Shown: positions 11,621 through 23,041, counted from the first letter of the stretch. The stretch is 64,000 nucleotides of DNA from Pelodera strongyloides (GCA_036852015.1 JAANDG010000316.1:103949-167948); one strand, 5' to 3'. Notes: a model not told the origin generated them from the letters alone. Numbers and translations are program-made.

Positions 11621-14600
11621 ATGGTTGTGTGGCCAGCTGCAATTCTTCTCGGGAACGCTGTGCGGAATGTGTTCAATAGAAGAGCGCACGAGTATCCACA
11701 TAAGGTTGGGTTCATAACTTATGACATGTTCACTAATTTATGTTTCTGGTGGTGAGGTGAGAGGTGAGGCTAGCTTGACTATATCTAACCACACAATAAG
11801 TTATTTCCAGATCCAGATTGCTCGCACTTCTGCATTGTCTTCGAGGCAATACAGTGTCAGTCGATGTCAACTCCGACAGTCCTCTTCTACAGTTAAAAGG
11901 AAAGAAAATCCATTCGGTAGGAGCGAGGTGGGTTTCGCATACCGTTGCATATTTTTTTTATAGAGTATTATATTTGAGATATAAAAGCTGCGTATAATAT
12001 GAAACTAACAGTTATTTTTATTTTGTGTCCAATCCAAATGTGCGTAGTCTAGTTCTCTGTTGTTTTTCGGCAATTGTGGTTAGCTTTCAGAAGACGAAGT
12101 TAACCTACCTTCAGTCTTCCTTTTATAAATTAACCTATCCATTTTTTAGTTGTTAAGTCGTGCTGGTGGATGCAGCATACGAGCGAGCTCTTCAACTTCT
12201 ACATCGAGAACCGAAGAAACACCTTCAAGTGAAGAGTTGGCAGCCATTTTATCGGATGAGAAATGGTGGGCTTTATGGCTTATTGATTACCAGCCGTTCG
12301 AAGAGCCCTACGGGCTCTTCTCCGACTGGAGGAATCGGCCTTCGGCCGATTGTTGCCCTATTTTAAAAAAAGAAATTTATACAAAGGTAGAAGACACTAC
12401 AAAGTTATTTATGATTGGGGAAACGTATAATATGAGTCTGGACTTCCATTCTACTAATGGTAATGGAAGGTGCTCTATTTAGAGCAGAGGGTTTCCCGTA
12501 TCATAAGCTAGCATAGCTCAACAGGTAGAGCGTTGGACTGTTAATTAGTGTTAATCGAGAGGTTGTGTGCTGCTGTGGGTTCGAATCTCGCCAGCGGCAA
12601 AAAATTTTGTATCTTCTCTTTCGATTGTGACATTTTTCTTTATGAAAGGTTTGCGTTGCGGATTCGGTGACAAACATCTAAGCTCTTCTCCTTTATATAA
12701 TAAGATTTACGTGCTCCGGATGTTCGGAACGTGCTAACGGAGTTCGAGCATTTAAGTTCCATTTCCTTGTGTAGAAGTAGACTAATAGGCCCTTCACTCT
12801 CTTCAGGTACCCCGTCTATCGGTTTGAGGGCGTCCGTTACGCTGCTCTGCTTGCCCGTGCAAAACTCGCGCAAACAGTGTTTAGTGTGGCCTATCTACCG
12901 TACTCAGCCTATAATTTCAGGTAATTAAAGCGAAATGCTAGCCCCTTTGGAAAATTTGCATATGATAAGCAAGTCCTATGTATCCTATGCTAATTTTGTA
13001 CGATCGTCCACGGCAATCGTACAAAATTAGCATAGAATACATAGGATTTGCTTATCATATGCAAATTTTCCAAAGGGGCTAGCATTTCGCTTTAAGGAAC
13101 TTTATTATTCTTAGTAATTATCATTAGCTTTTTGTCTTCCAATGCCCGCCTTTGTCTAGATATATTATAGTTAACTGCAAAATATCCATTCATTTAGCCA
13201 AGGTGCTGTTGACAGCACGTGGTTCTACAGCACCGCAACTCTGGCCTTTGCAGCTCCGCTGTTGCTCATCCTTTTTAGTAGGTGAGCAGATTTTATGAAA
13301 TGACACTTTACTAAGTACTTTAATGTGCATATAGTTGACTTGAATATGTTAAACTTCTTATAATGTATCTAGTATTTATTATAATATAACTATGTTTTAA
13401 TTGAAACGTAATAAAAGTGTAATCATTCACTGACTACTGTAACCGTACTGTACTGTATCATTTTTATTGTCATTTGAAAAACGAAAACGTCTTTTCAGGT
13501 ACTTGAACCGTCTGGTTGGTGTGATAGCAATGAATGAATCAAATGACTTTATACGTATTGGATACCTGTCATTTTGGGGGGCACGCAGAAATAAGGTCAG
13601 TTTTCATGAACAGATGTCTGAACTTTGTATCTGCAGAGAGTTTTCGAATGGTTCACAGCCGCCCACAGCGCTTGAGTGTGTAAAGTACTGTAGGTATGTG
13701 CCGTGCCTTTAGGGCTATAAAGGCTCGACAGGTGCTTACTGTAGTTCATTAACTGCGGAGGTCAGATCTGCTATAGAGACCATAAAACTTGCTGGATCGT
13801 TGGATGTGTAACTCCTGCTCCTATTTCAGTTCCTGGCCGTGGAAGATGTTCTCCCACTTTCTGAAATTGGAGCCACTACCAGAGACCAAGTAGTCAAACT
13901 GACTTGGTACTCGGAGTAAGTTTTTTTTCAGTTTGATTTCGTTAACATCAGCTTTGCCTATGTTTGAGTATAAACATTACATTACTGCTCTGAAAGTGAT
14001 AACCTCGTATTTCCATTCGTAGCAAGCTAATGTCTTTCCAAGCTAACATCTAACATTTAGCAGAGTCAGCGTATTTTAGCAAAAAAACGTGAAAATCTAA
14101 TCTTGTAACATTTCTTACCACGATTCCTCCAGTCGGAACGGCTGGTAACTTACCAGCCGTTCCGACTGGAGGAATCGGCCTTCGGCCCATTGTTACCCTA
14201 TTTAAAACATACTCACGTCTACAAAGTCATTTATGATTGGGGAAACGTAGAATATGAGTCTAGATAGCCATTCGACTAACGGTTATGGTACCATGCAAAT
14301 TTGCCTTTGAAGGGCTCTGTGTAGAGCAGATTGTTACTCTTGTGATAAGCTAGCATAGCTCAACCGGTAGAGCGTTGGACTGTGAATCGAGAGGTTGTGT
14401 GCTGCTGTGGGTTCGAATATCGCCAGCGACAAAGATTATGTATGCTCTTTCGATCGAAGAATTTTATTTATGAAGGGATTTCGTTGTGCACATAAAAACA
14501 AACCCTTGACAAACTCTTCTCCTTTATAGAATAAGATTTGCAGATTTGGACAGTACTTTTTCCTGCCGACGAAAAACATGGAAATTGTCGACAGAAACCG

Positions 14601-14661
14601 GGCCGAAATTCTCTTCGGCGATTTGGGATCTTTCCAGGAAATAAAGAAGAAAGATTCTTAG
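11621..14661 (+). CDS. TMEM186 homologue (mitochondrial inner-membrane, complex I assembly)
   Basis: TMEM186 proteins sit in the inner mitochondrial membrane and belong to the machinery that assembles complex I. Exons that join in phase: 11621-11704, 11811-11927, 12150-12265, 12807-12920, 13198-13281, 13499-13595, 13830-13915, 14544-14661. The N-terminal 80 or so residues are Arg- and Ser-rich with few acids, as expected for a mitochondrial presequence. The family core is clear: YPVYRFEGVRYAALLARAKL, two hydrophobic segments (exons 12807-12920 and 13198-13281), then RYLNRLVGVIAMNESNDFIR and GYLSFWGARRNK, matching the human RRLVGILYLNESGTMLRVAHLTFWG region. The last exon encodes the C-terminal strand and stops at TAG. 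Two Helitrons and one TTAA palindrome sit in its introns. Confidence 0.88.
12290..12705 (-). mobile_element. Non-autonomous Helitron with tRNA-like module, copy H2 (TMEM186 intron)
   Basis: It has the same termini as H1: minus-strand TCTTATTATATAAAGGAG after A, and 3' hairpin GAAGAGCCC/GGGCTCTTC followed by GAACGGCTGG before T. At 416 bp it lacks the middle expansion of H1. The tRNA-like block (12508-12599) reads gactgttaatt, closer to a tRNA-Asn anticodon arm, with an added ttagtgttaatc insertion. The open frame of the upstream exon runs into this element only because the 5' splice site at 12266 is ignored. Confidence 0.75.
12508..12599 (+). other. tRNA-like sequence inside Helitron H2
   Basis: The A-box block TAGCTCAACAGGTAGAGCG and the B-box block GGGTTCGAATCTCG are intact, with the tail ccagcggca. 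A 12-base insertion in the anticodon arm and a mismatched acceptor stem argue against a functional tRNA, but both polymerase III promoter boxes are preserved. Confidence 0.65.
12925..13095. mobile_element. TTAA palindrome, TTAAAGCGAAAT family
   Basis: This is a nearly perfect palindrome of about 170 bp: ttaaagcgaaatgctagccc returns as gggctagcatttcgctttaa, centred near 13010 on acgatcgtccacggcaatcgt. It starts four bases after the 5' splice site at 12921. It has the same end sequence as the elements at 15812 and 16860. Confidence 0.85.
14121..14147 (+). repeat. Inverted Helitron 3' terminus remnant facing H3
   Basis: The sequence gattcctccagtcggaacggctgg is a plus-strand copy of the Helitron 3' end. 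Five bases (taact, then ta) separate it from the minus-strand end of H3, making a hairpin of about 25 bp per arm. Both ends lack the GAAGAGCCC/GGGCTCTTC stem-loop found in H1 and H2. Confidence 0.6.
14153..14536 (-). mobile_element. Non-autonomous Helitron with tRNA-like module, copy H3 (TMEM186 last intron)
   Basis: It is homologous to H1 and H2 along its length, but the terminal GAAGAGCCC stem-loop is deleted so the end reads ccagccgttccgactgg. The tRNA-like block is 14349-14431. The minus-strand 5' end (TCTTATTCTATAAAGGAG) follows a host A. It stops seven bases before the 3' splice site of the last TMEM186 exon, so the element's own CTCTTCTCCTTTATAGAATA forms the region upstream of the acceptor. 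Confidence 0.72.
14349..14431 (+). other. tRNA-like sequence inside Helitron H3
   Basis: A-box block TAGCTCAACCGGTAGAGCG, anticodon-arm-like gactgtgaatcgaga and B-box block GGGTTCGAATATCG are present, with the tail ccagcgaca. It is the most compact of the three copies. It cannot form a full acceptor stem with the upstream gctagca. Confidence 0.65.
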
Positions 14662-14767
14662 TAAATAATAATAAATGAATTTTTGAATTTGTATGTGGAT
14701 ACCCAATTCATGTGTAGGCGTGCCAGCTAAATCATTGTGGAACGGGGGAGGATTTTAGTGACTGTTT

Positions 14768-15503
14768 TCAGTTTTCTAGTGGTCTAAACCATTTGGCGAC
14801 CACTTGCGACGGGTTTTCTGTAGCTGTAATCGCAGCGTCTCCTTCGTTTTTCTGCGTAACAGGAAGTAATCGAGTGAGCACAAACCACTGCATGCTTTGT
14901 GCCCGCTCTTTCAAGCTAAAATTTGCATTCTCGTCTCTCACAATCAGACAAACGTAAGCTAAAAAATTTACACACACATTATTGATAAGTGAATCATTAG
15001 TTCAGTTTCATACCACCGATTTAAGGCAAACAAAGAACATTGTAGATACAGCGGGGTTTGAGTAGACGATTCCTATCTTTTGCGCCGGAAAGAAGATTTC
15101 TAAAGGATTAAAGCATTGGAGCTTGCATGCGTTGAGGGAAAAATGTGAGATAAGAAAATTGAATTTGGAAAGTATGGGAGGAGAAACCTAAAGTGTGCAA
15201 GTTTTCTTTACACACCTGCCTCATGATGGGAGCGGTAATAGAGGATTTATAAGCACTTTCTTCCGCATGGAAATTCAGTACCAGAGTGCGTAAGCATAGT
15301 TTATGGTACATTAATTAGTCACATTTGGAAGGAAGGCAGTATGTGACGTCACTGTATGTGGGTAGACGCGTGGTTTGTAAGCTCGGTGCGTCACGTCCGA
15401 TCCAGGCAATATTGGTTGCAGATGCCCATCCTAGATGTTTCAGCGTGCTGGCCTCACCCTCACAGTCAATAGGAGCTGGCAAAATTTGCGGAGTACGGTG
15501 CAT
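14768..15503 (-). CDS. Possible small gene of unknown function
   Basis: Three minus-strand stretches look coding. 15323-15503 starts at an ATG (MHRTPQILPAPIDCEGE...) and ends at a possible donor (AAATGTGACT). A middle stretch ends at a good donor CAG/GTGTGT at 15216 (AEESAYKSSITAPIMRQ). 14768-14958 follows a strong acceptor TTTTTTAG and ends in a stop. I could not find a convincing acceptor for the middle exon, so the model is incomplete. I do not recognise the protein, and it has no clear signal peptide or membrane segment. It may be a gene fragment or chance open frames. Confidence 0.3.
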
Positions 15504-15811
15504 TTCTACATTGAAGATAGCACGAAATGTGAGCAACGTGTTAGAGCTTAGAGCTAGAACATAGCAATACATTGCGGTTTTGCTCATTGTGTTCCCTATG
15601 CATTCGTATCCATTATCCCAAAAGATAACTGTAAATTATGGTCTCCCCGTGTTGTCACCCCTCCCGACAAGTGAATGCGTGTAATCTCTTATCTACTCCT
15701 CCGACCAGTCGTAATTCTCATTTAGTGCCCGTTCAAAGCAATTTATTGTTCCTTTTTGTTACACTTTGGCCTTCCGCTTAATGTGCAACGGTAGGTAAAG
15801 AGGGAATTCCG
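15504..15811. other. No feature recognised
   Basis: There is no exon-like stretch, repeat or RNA signal that I can support. Confidence 0.4.
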
Positions 15812-15980
15812 TTAAAGCGAAATATGGGTCGGTTTTTGAAACGCATCGTGGACATTTGAATTCTTACGCATTTATGCTAATTTGCTCGAATTTAGCCCTA
15901 ATTTATGTTCATTTGCATATGCTGCATACAAATGCTGATGTATTCGATGCGTTCAAAAACCGGCCGGTATTTCGCTTTAA
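15812..15980. mobile_element. TTAA palindrome, TTAAAGCGAAAT family
   Basis: The ends ttaaagcgaaatatgggtcgg and ccggccggtatttcgctttaa are inverted repeats. The inner arms gtttttgaaacgcatcg and cgatgcgttcaaaaac continue the palindrome. It is 169 bp, bounded by TTAA and without coding capacity. A diverged relative lies at 43361-43522. Confidence 0.8.
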
Positions 15981-16543
15981 AGAGTGGTAATATTTTTATT
16001 TAGGTTATATCCTTTTGGGGCGTGCGAGGTGTTCCTAAATAGTTGCCTCGTGTGTTGCCTTGTTGCAAAAATATTAGAAATGTTGTAAAGCATCACATAA
16101 CAGATTTCCAATGTAACATGTATTTTGCTTTGCTTTTAACTGAAGAGTTTATATAGATTTACGGTGTACTTTTGGAAATTGGAACTAGTAACTGCCCACT
16201 CGCGGCTCGCTACTACTGTAATGCTACAGTGTTTCTGGGAAAACTCGTGGAGATCCAGTAACGATCGTTTTGCTGCCTCATCTGAAAACTATTCATAGTG
16301 CTAAATTAGTGTCTTTGATTTGCGAGACTTTTTTCAAAGCCGTTGTTACCAAACAGTCATTTCCTTTCTTATGAAACCTTTATCCATTGTATTTATCCTT
16401 TGGATAGTTTCGTTCAATAAGCGCTTAGAATCTTAGTAGTTCACCAAATGACAAAAAAATGTTCCCCTTTTCAAGGCATAATGTCCCCATGCCGTTTATA
16501 AGCACCAAACACCTACTTACTGATTATCCGGTTTCTGTAAGAA
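15981..16543. other. No feature recognised
   Basis: AT-rich spacer. I see no exon, RNA gene or repeat with clear boundaries. Confidence 0.4.
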
Positions 16544-16825
16544 TCTTTCTTATTATATAAAAGACTAACTGTAGCCTAAATTTACATACCGATGTGCGTT
16601 ACGGATTACCGATGTGCATACCGATGTGTGTTAGAATGCAAATTTTCGTGTTCGGGTATAAAAAGAGTGTCGCAGCTCAATATCGAGGTATGCACATGCA
16701 ATTGTTTCCTATTATGTGAATTTCTTATGATACGTTTGAAACTTTGTACATAAGTATGCCCCCCTGCTAAACCAATCATATTTCCATGTGAATGTGAGCC
16801 GCCTCAGGCGGCGTGAGCCGACTGG
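16544..16825 (+). mobile_element. Non-autonomous Helitron, GCCGCC-hairpin subfamily
   Basis: It starts TCTTTCTTATTATATAAAAG after a host A. It ends with the palindrome GCCGCCTCAGGCGGC, then gtgagccgaCTGG before a host T. Its 282 bp contain three repeats of ccgatgtg(c/t)g near 16590-16630. The same end signature recurs in the elements at 31014, 31239, 37532 and near 39625. Confidence 0.65.
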
Positions 16826-16859
16826 TAAATAAGAACAGGAGCCCCAAGTCATCACTTCT

Positions 16860-17256
16860 TTAAAGCGAAATACCAGTCGGTTTTTCTCTGCAAATAGTTC
16901 GTAGGTATCCGGAATTGAACCACGGTCACCCGCGATCTCCGGCGCCAAGAGTCACTTCACTGCCACTGCGCTATGGAGGTACTTGATTTGAAATGCACCG
17001 GGTAGCTGATAAGAGCGAGTGCTATTTTGACACCAAATCTTGACAAAATTTGAAAATGCCCATTGGTCTATAAACGGGCTGGCAATGTATGGGGCGTAGA
17101 CCCCTAGGAATATTTTCAGTACAAAATTCAAATTTTGAGTAGTATTTTCTCTATTTTCCACTTATTTGTTTTAATTCTTGTATTGTTTTCCATTAATAAA
17201 AGGATTTGGACTATTTCTGAACAAAAAACTCCAAACCGGGTGGTATTTCGCTTTAA
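16860..17256. mobile_element. TTAA element with a tRNA-like insert
   Basis: The outer ends ttaaagcgaaataccagtcgg and ccgggtggtatttcgctttaa match the 12925 and 15812 elements, but the interior is not palindromic. Instead it holds a minus-strand tRNA-like block (16895-16981) and unrelated sequence. It could be a hybrid element or a palindrome that received an insertion. Confidence 0.6.
16895..16981 (-). other. tRNA-like sequence, minus strand
   Basis: Read on the minus strand: CCTCCATAGCGCAGTGGCAG (A box TAGCGCAGTGGC), an arm around gactcttggcgccggagatc, then GTGGTTCAATTCCGG (B box) and atacct. Both polymerase III boxes fit their consensus and the spacing (about 45 bases) is tRNA-like. The acceptor ends do not pair well, so I call it a tRNA-derived pseudogene or SINE head. 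Confidence 0.55.
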
Positions 17257-18094
17257 AGCAATGAAAGGAATTTACGTGGCAAAGTTTGTTAACCACACTG
17301 CCAGCTTCATTGTTGCACGAGATTTCCGAAAGTCTTATAATTATCTCTCGAATTAAAAATCATCATGATGACGTTTATTTTTCCTTGAGTCAGAACTTTG
17401 AAAATATTTTTTTTTGTTTCTATGTGCCTATGATGCATGTTATTACATAATCTTCAAATTTTATTGGATTTTATTACTGTGCATTTGCAAAAAAACGCAT
17501 TATGGGTGTGCCGGATGCTCAGCTCACACCTAAACCACATAAACAGGCTCACGTGTCTTTTTCTGAACGAAGTCGTCGTAAATGGCACTTGGTTAGGGGA
17601 TACACAGGTAGACGAAATAATGCGCAGCCCACAGAAAAACCGTCAGTAGCCGGCCACCAAATGGTTTTCACTAAAAAAAAAAGAAATTTGTCGTCACTGA
17701 CCATTTGGAGACAATATTGTGACATGTGATCAATTGACATCGGTTTGCGAGAAAACTTCTGAAATAAACTGCCAAGCGCTGATTCGCCGGATTCGGTTTC
17801 TCATTTAGGAATATTTCCAATATCACACAAGAAAACGTAATAATTGCCGAGCCACAGAAACATCCAATGGTTTTCACCGCAAAAAAAAACCATCTGTTGA
17901 CTTGCTAGTGACTATTTGGTGACCAGCTGATGACGGTTTTTGATGAAAATTGGTGACTACAACGTCACCAAGTAGTCACCAACTTGGTTAGCTCACGAAA
18001 AAAACCAGCGGAACCGTCACCAAATGGTTCCTCCGTTTCCTATGAAGATGTAATAATCATATGTCTTATCTGTAAGCTAACTCAGTACTTTTCA
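17257..18094. repeat. Spacer with degenerate CACCAAATGGTT motifs
   Basis: No exon is visible. From about 17640 to 18030 the motif caccaaatggtttt and its reverse complement occur repeatedly with short A runs (for example near 17656, 17925 and 18019). These suggest an old foldback element. The region ends at the acceptor before the next gene. Confidence 0.35.
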
Positions 18095-18097
18095 GGG

Positions 18098-21000
18098 ATG
18101 AAAGGGTCGGCGACCTCTACTGTTATTACATTTTCAATATGTTTATTAGTGGCGAATGCTCAATTAAATGGATATCAACTACTGCAAAGGTCAAAAATGA
18201 AAGACGATGTTTCACGAACAATGCTGGTTAGCTTTTCTGACAATGAGAGTTGCATCGATGAAACTCCGCGCCATCACTGCACACAAAAGGGGTCCGCCAC
18301 AGGGACGGCATTCCCTATCTAGGATGCGCGGGTTGTGCGCCACAGGTGCGCGGAAATGTTCATCCACTTGGCGCGCTCGCTCTTCGAGGAGACGCAGTAG
18401 ATGTGCCATGTGTGTGCCATATGGTATTCGCGCAACCGTGGCGCGCACTCCGCTCACAATAGAAGTGGTGTTCCGTGTGGCGAAACCTCTGTTGTGCTCG
18501 GCGATAGCGCGGGGTTACACGTTCAAGGTAAATATAAAGTTTTAAAAGTTGTATTCGTGGGTGTTGGAATTACTATCTGCTGGTACTTCCTCCCCTTCTT
18601 ACTATGGAAATAGTGTGTGCTCCGATATTCTGAGGTGTACGATGCTCTGTTGCCACGCGGGTCTTATTATATACAATCTTTATTGAATGTAACTGCAATC
18701 TTTATATATGGTAATCAGCAGAAGTGAAGACGGCCAGAAGTCTGGAGTGCCCGGATGACTTGGGGCACGGCGATGTTGAACAGCTGGATACGAAGATGGC
18801 GATGTAGTGTCCCAGATTAACTGGACGACACCCAGATGACTTAGGATTGGGCGATGATGAACGGCTGCGGAGAGGGCAGCTGAAGACGAAGATGGCGACG
18901 CGGCCTTCCAGATGAACTGGACCACACCCAGGTGAACTGGACCACTAATATCTATTGACTGGGATTTGGCAACGATGAAGACAGAAGCGGCGGGACAGCT
19001 TGGAGGTGAACGGCGTTGGAAATGAAGAATCTGAGATGCACTGGGGATGGAAGAGTCGACCCAGAAAGCTTTGGTTTAGGAAGTCCGCACCAGATGACTT
19101 GGCGCAGGCGGCGAACCCAGATGACGTGGGCCAACAGCAACGGTAGAACCTGATGACTGAGAGGTCCGATGGTACGGGGAACCAACTGACTGCTCGTAAC
19201 GGCTATTTACGGGTATTATATACTCTATGCCTCTGGATGTCTGATGGAGGCGGAGCCGAATAACTCTGGTATTCTAATGTATGAAGAGATAATTGCTCTT
19301 TTAGGTTAAAGCGAATGTCAAACCTGATTCACAGATATTCTATAACACGCTGTCACAAAATACCGTAGTTTAAATTTAAAAAATTTATCTCTCGCGCCCT
19401 CCTCTTTTTCTTTGCTGACTTAAAAAATTTCTCTCGCGCTCTCCTCTTTTTCTTCGGCCGACTTAAAAAATTTCTCTCGCGCCATCCTCTTTTTCTTTGC
19501 TGACTAATGGGGTTTGCAAGTATGCCCGATTTTCTTTGCAAGTATCGAAAAATTTACCGTATCTTGGCACTACACGAGCATATCTACAGGCAGTTTTTAC
19601 GACCGATCGCCACGGGACCAATTGTTCAACAAAAAATGTCTTTGATGGCGGATTTTCTATAGTGCGGATGTGTCAAAGTTACGGTAAAGTTGTGTAAAAA
19701 GCACACGATTTTGCGAATTGATACTTGCTAGGAAAACTCGCGGTTTTTGGCATACTTGCAAACCCCATAACAGCCTCGTAAATTCAAACGTCCGGTGGAC
19801 AGAGTAGGCTGATTTTGTCCAGATGACCAGAAACCCATATTGAAGGACTTTTTTGGAGGGGTTTGAAATTGTTTTTCTTCTTATATGAAAGTTTTTGTTT
19901 ATTTTTATTTTCACTTTCCTCACCTTCAAAACATAAGCTTTCTTTTGAGCCCAACATGAAAAACCGGCTTGACATTCCCTTTACGCTCCGCCCAATATCA
20001 GTATCAGCTGTGCAACTTTGAAGGATGGTTGTTGCTTGTTGCTTCGGATAATGGGAAATTTATTTGCATAATATAATCAGCTGTTCGTCTGGCGAGAATG
20101 TGTGTCGGGGAGAGACGATAGACCGCGCGACATGAGTCAGCACGGGAGCTTACACCATAATCGGGACAATAATAGAGTATATATTTGGAGATATTCTGCG
20201 TAAATCGTTAACATTGCAGAATATCTTCACACTTACAGTAAGAAAAATTATGTAAAACATCTTATAGGACATTGAAGGACATCCGGAGATTGTGGAGGAA
20301 CACAAGCTCTATCACATTGCGAATATCTTAAAAAATATCGATGTAAGTATTTTTTATGATACATATAACTTATTGCTAACAACAAGACACGACATTTCCT
20401 GTTTCACCTCATACTGCACTTGTGTGCAAAAGATGAAAAGATGCAAGAGTACATGAAGAAATAAGTGTTTTTTTCGTCATTGTCAGTCAGAGTAGTTGTT
20501 TGTACATGACTTATGATTTATGATTGAGTTCATGTATTACTGTAACAAAACTCCCGAAAATAAAATTAATAGAAATATAAAATGTTTAGTTGTCAAACGC
20601 TACAGATGATGACTGTACCAAGGATATGTTTGCACTGGTTAATTCAGTTGTCAAACTTGTGAGCGATGTACGCACTAAGCAACCACTCGTGCTGGATGAT
20701 TTTGATAAAAACGTCACACTAGTTGGTAAGGCACTAACTAAGCTTACTCTGTGTTTTTGGGGCTGTTGGACGACAAATTTCATTATACATTGTTGTTTTT
20801 GTACATGAACAAATGAACCTAAGCAGCGGTGTATTAGAGTTTGTAAACATTTTCTCTTCCTCAAGCTGTTGATATCCAATTTCAGTGCTCGACTCATCGG
20901 CAAAGCCACAATCTGGAATTCTGAGAGGACATTTTACCTTTTACGGTCTCTATGCTCAGTGTACGACAACTATCCATTACAAGGGAAAGGATGGGAGGGA

Positions 21001-23010
21001 ATTCAAGGGAGATTACTTCAGGTAAAGAGGTTCATGATCTAGCTTATATCAGTCAAACAATATTACTTCAGGAAGAGGTTCACGAACTAGGTCATATCAG
21101 TCAAACAATATATCTGACCAACTTTTGGTCATCTGAAGAAGAATTTAAATCTTAAGCAGTAAACTTCCAGGATGTTCCTCGACGTAAAGTTCCGAGACTA
21201 TCGAAACAAGAATGAAACCGATGTCTGTGCTGAAGGTGTGGGAAAACAATGGGCGATTGATGTCTGTCTCCCGAGAACCTGCTCATCCGAAAGACTTTTG
21301 CACATGATCAGGGATGCTCTAGGTCTGTCCCTACTTACACTTAGATATGTATTTTTGCGAAACAATGGATTTTGGGACTAATCCTTTCCTTCACAAAGTA
21401 AGCTGCTTCAACATAATTGTTGTGTTATAAAAAAGCAGCCGATTATAACAATGGAGCATATGAACAAACTTACAAACAGAGTACGAACATTTGACCTTTG
21501 AAATATGTCGTTGTTGTTGATTTATCAATTAAATGAAATAACATACGAGCTTTGTGTAACATACACCATACTTTTAGATGAGAAAATTCATAAAGCACCC
21601 GTATGCAAAATACTCAATGTGAACGACAATGTGGTGAAGACCAAACCTGGCACTTACATAGTGGCGTAAGTTAAAGGGAATATGTAGGCCCTTTTTGAAG
21701 TTAAGCTGTGTTGATTCTTCATAGGATGTATGTTCCTCATTAAGGAAACAACAACAAAAGTTGTCCAACGCCTGTTAAAGGGTCAGGCCCATTTCAATTG
21801 ACCCCTATTTTTGATGATTCCATCTGATTCTCCATGTCAACTATAGTAGGCTACGATATTTTTCTAATTTTCAAGCGCAAAATTCACGCACTATTCAGCA
21901 AGTTACCATGGCCAGTCATACCCAACTATCTATCGCAGTTGTCACGCCCCTCCCCGCTAATTGGGCAATATGCTCTATTGGGCGTGGCAATTGCGATATT
22001 GGCCAATCAGCGCGAACGGGCGTGACAACTGCGATTGATTGTTGTATATAACTGGCCATGGTAAATTGCTGGAAACTGCGTGAATATTGCGACTGAAAAT
22101 CGGAAAAAAAATCAGCCTACTATATTTGAAACGGAGAATCCGATGGAGTCGTCAAAAATAGGGGTCATTTGAAATGGGCCTGACCCTTTAATAGAAAATA
22201 AACTATAAAGTTCACCCTTTCAATAGTAAACGCTATACTTGAGCCGGTGCCATAGGGCGCATTCGAGATGGACATTTTCCGGAAAAGAAAAGAAAAAAGT
22301 TGTTCGAGATGGACACCGAGAAAAAAAATAATACATGCTAAATAATTGTCGAAAATGCAAATGTACCGTAATTGAAACTAAAATCAATCGACAATTTGCA
22401 TGTGAATGCGTGGCAATTGCATTCTTTTCTGGTGAAATCCATCTCGAACAAAAGTTTTCTTTTTCTTTTCCGGAAATGTCCATCTCGAATGCGCCCATAC
22501 AAAGTCGGGGGCAATGGAAACTTTTTCAAATATGCATGCAGATATGGACAAATAGCATTATTCAGAGACATATTTGCATACAAAGTCGAATATTCGAATT
22601 TACATACTCATCCGCCTATTTAAATTCACGTCTGGTGTGGAAACTCTAGTTTCGCGTTTGTTTTGCGCATGTTGAGTGCCTACATATTCGCTTTAAGAAT
22701 TTCGCTTAGCGTTTAACAAAACACATAAAAACTAGTTCAGATTTCGTGTAGATCTACGTGTAACTTTCGTTTACCATGTTGGAACTGCCTTTTAGAATAT
22801 TATAAACTAATATTGTAACTGCGAAAGATGAAGACTTCATATTTCAGTGCCATTATGCTTCTAATTATTGGAATTTGTTTCCTTGCTGGTATCTATGACT
22901 ATTTCTTCCACCACCTTTTCAAGGATGCACCATTCACTAAGGGTCAGTTAGAAAATAATTTGTAAGTTGGGGTTATAGAATATGTGAAGAACGTTTTGCT
23001 AGACAAACTG

Positions 23011-23041
<31 letters not shown>

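Larger units (their letters stand above)
18227..20267. other. First large intron of the NRF-6-like gene, GC-richer repeats
   Basis: The 2-kb intron holds: GTGCGC-rich sequence at 18240-18500, a unit resembling material at 23410-23690, 44730-44890 and 55480-55680; a GATGACTTGG-rich degenerate repeat at 18730-19190; the tandem and inverted repeats listed separately; and a copy of the 10247 element's right half at about 19840-19985. I see no exon. Confidence 0.5.

Noticed and set aside
12150..12482. 110-codon open frame running from a TMEM186 exon into Helitron H2
   Set aside because: A good donor (AAATG/GTGGGC) at 12266 joins in phase to the homologous exon at 12807. The rest of the frame is transposon sequence that recurs at 5118.
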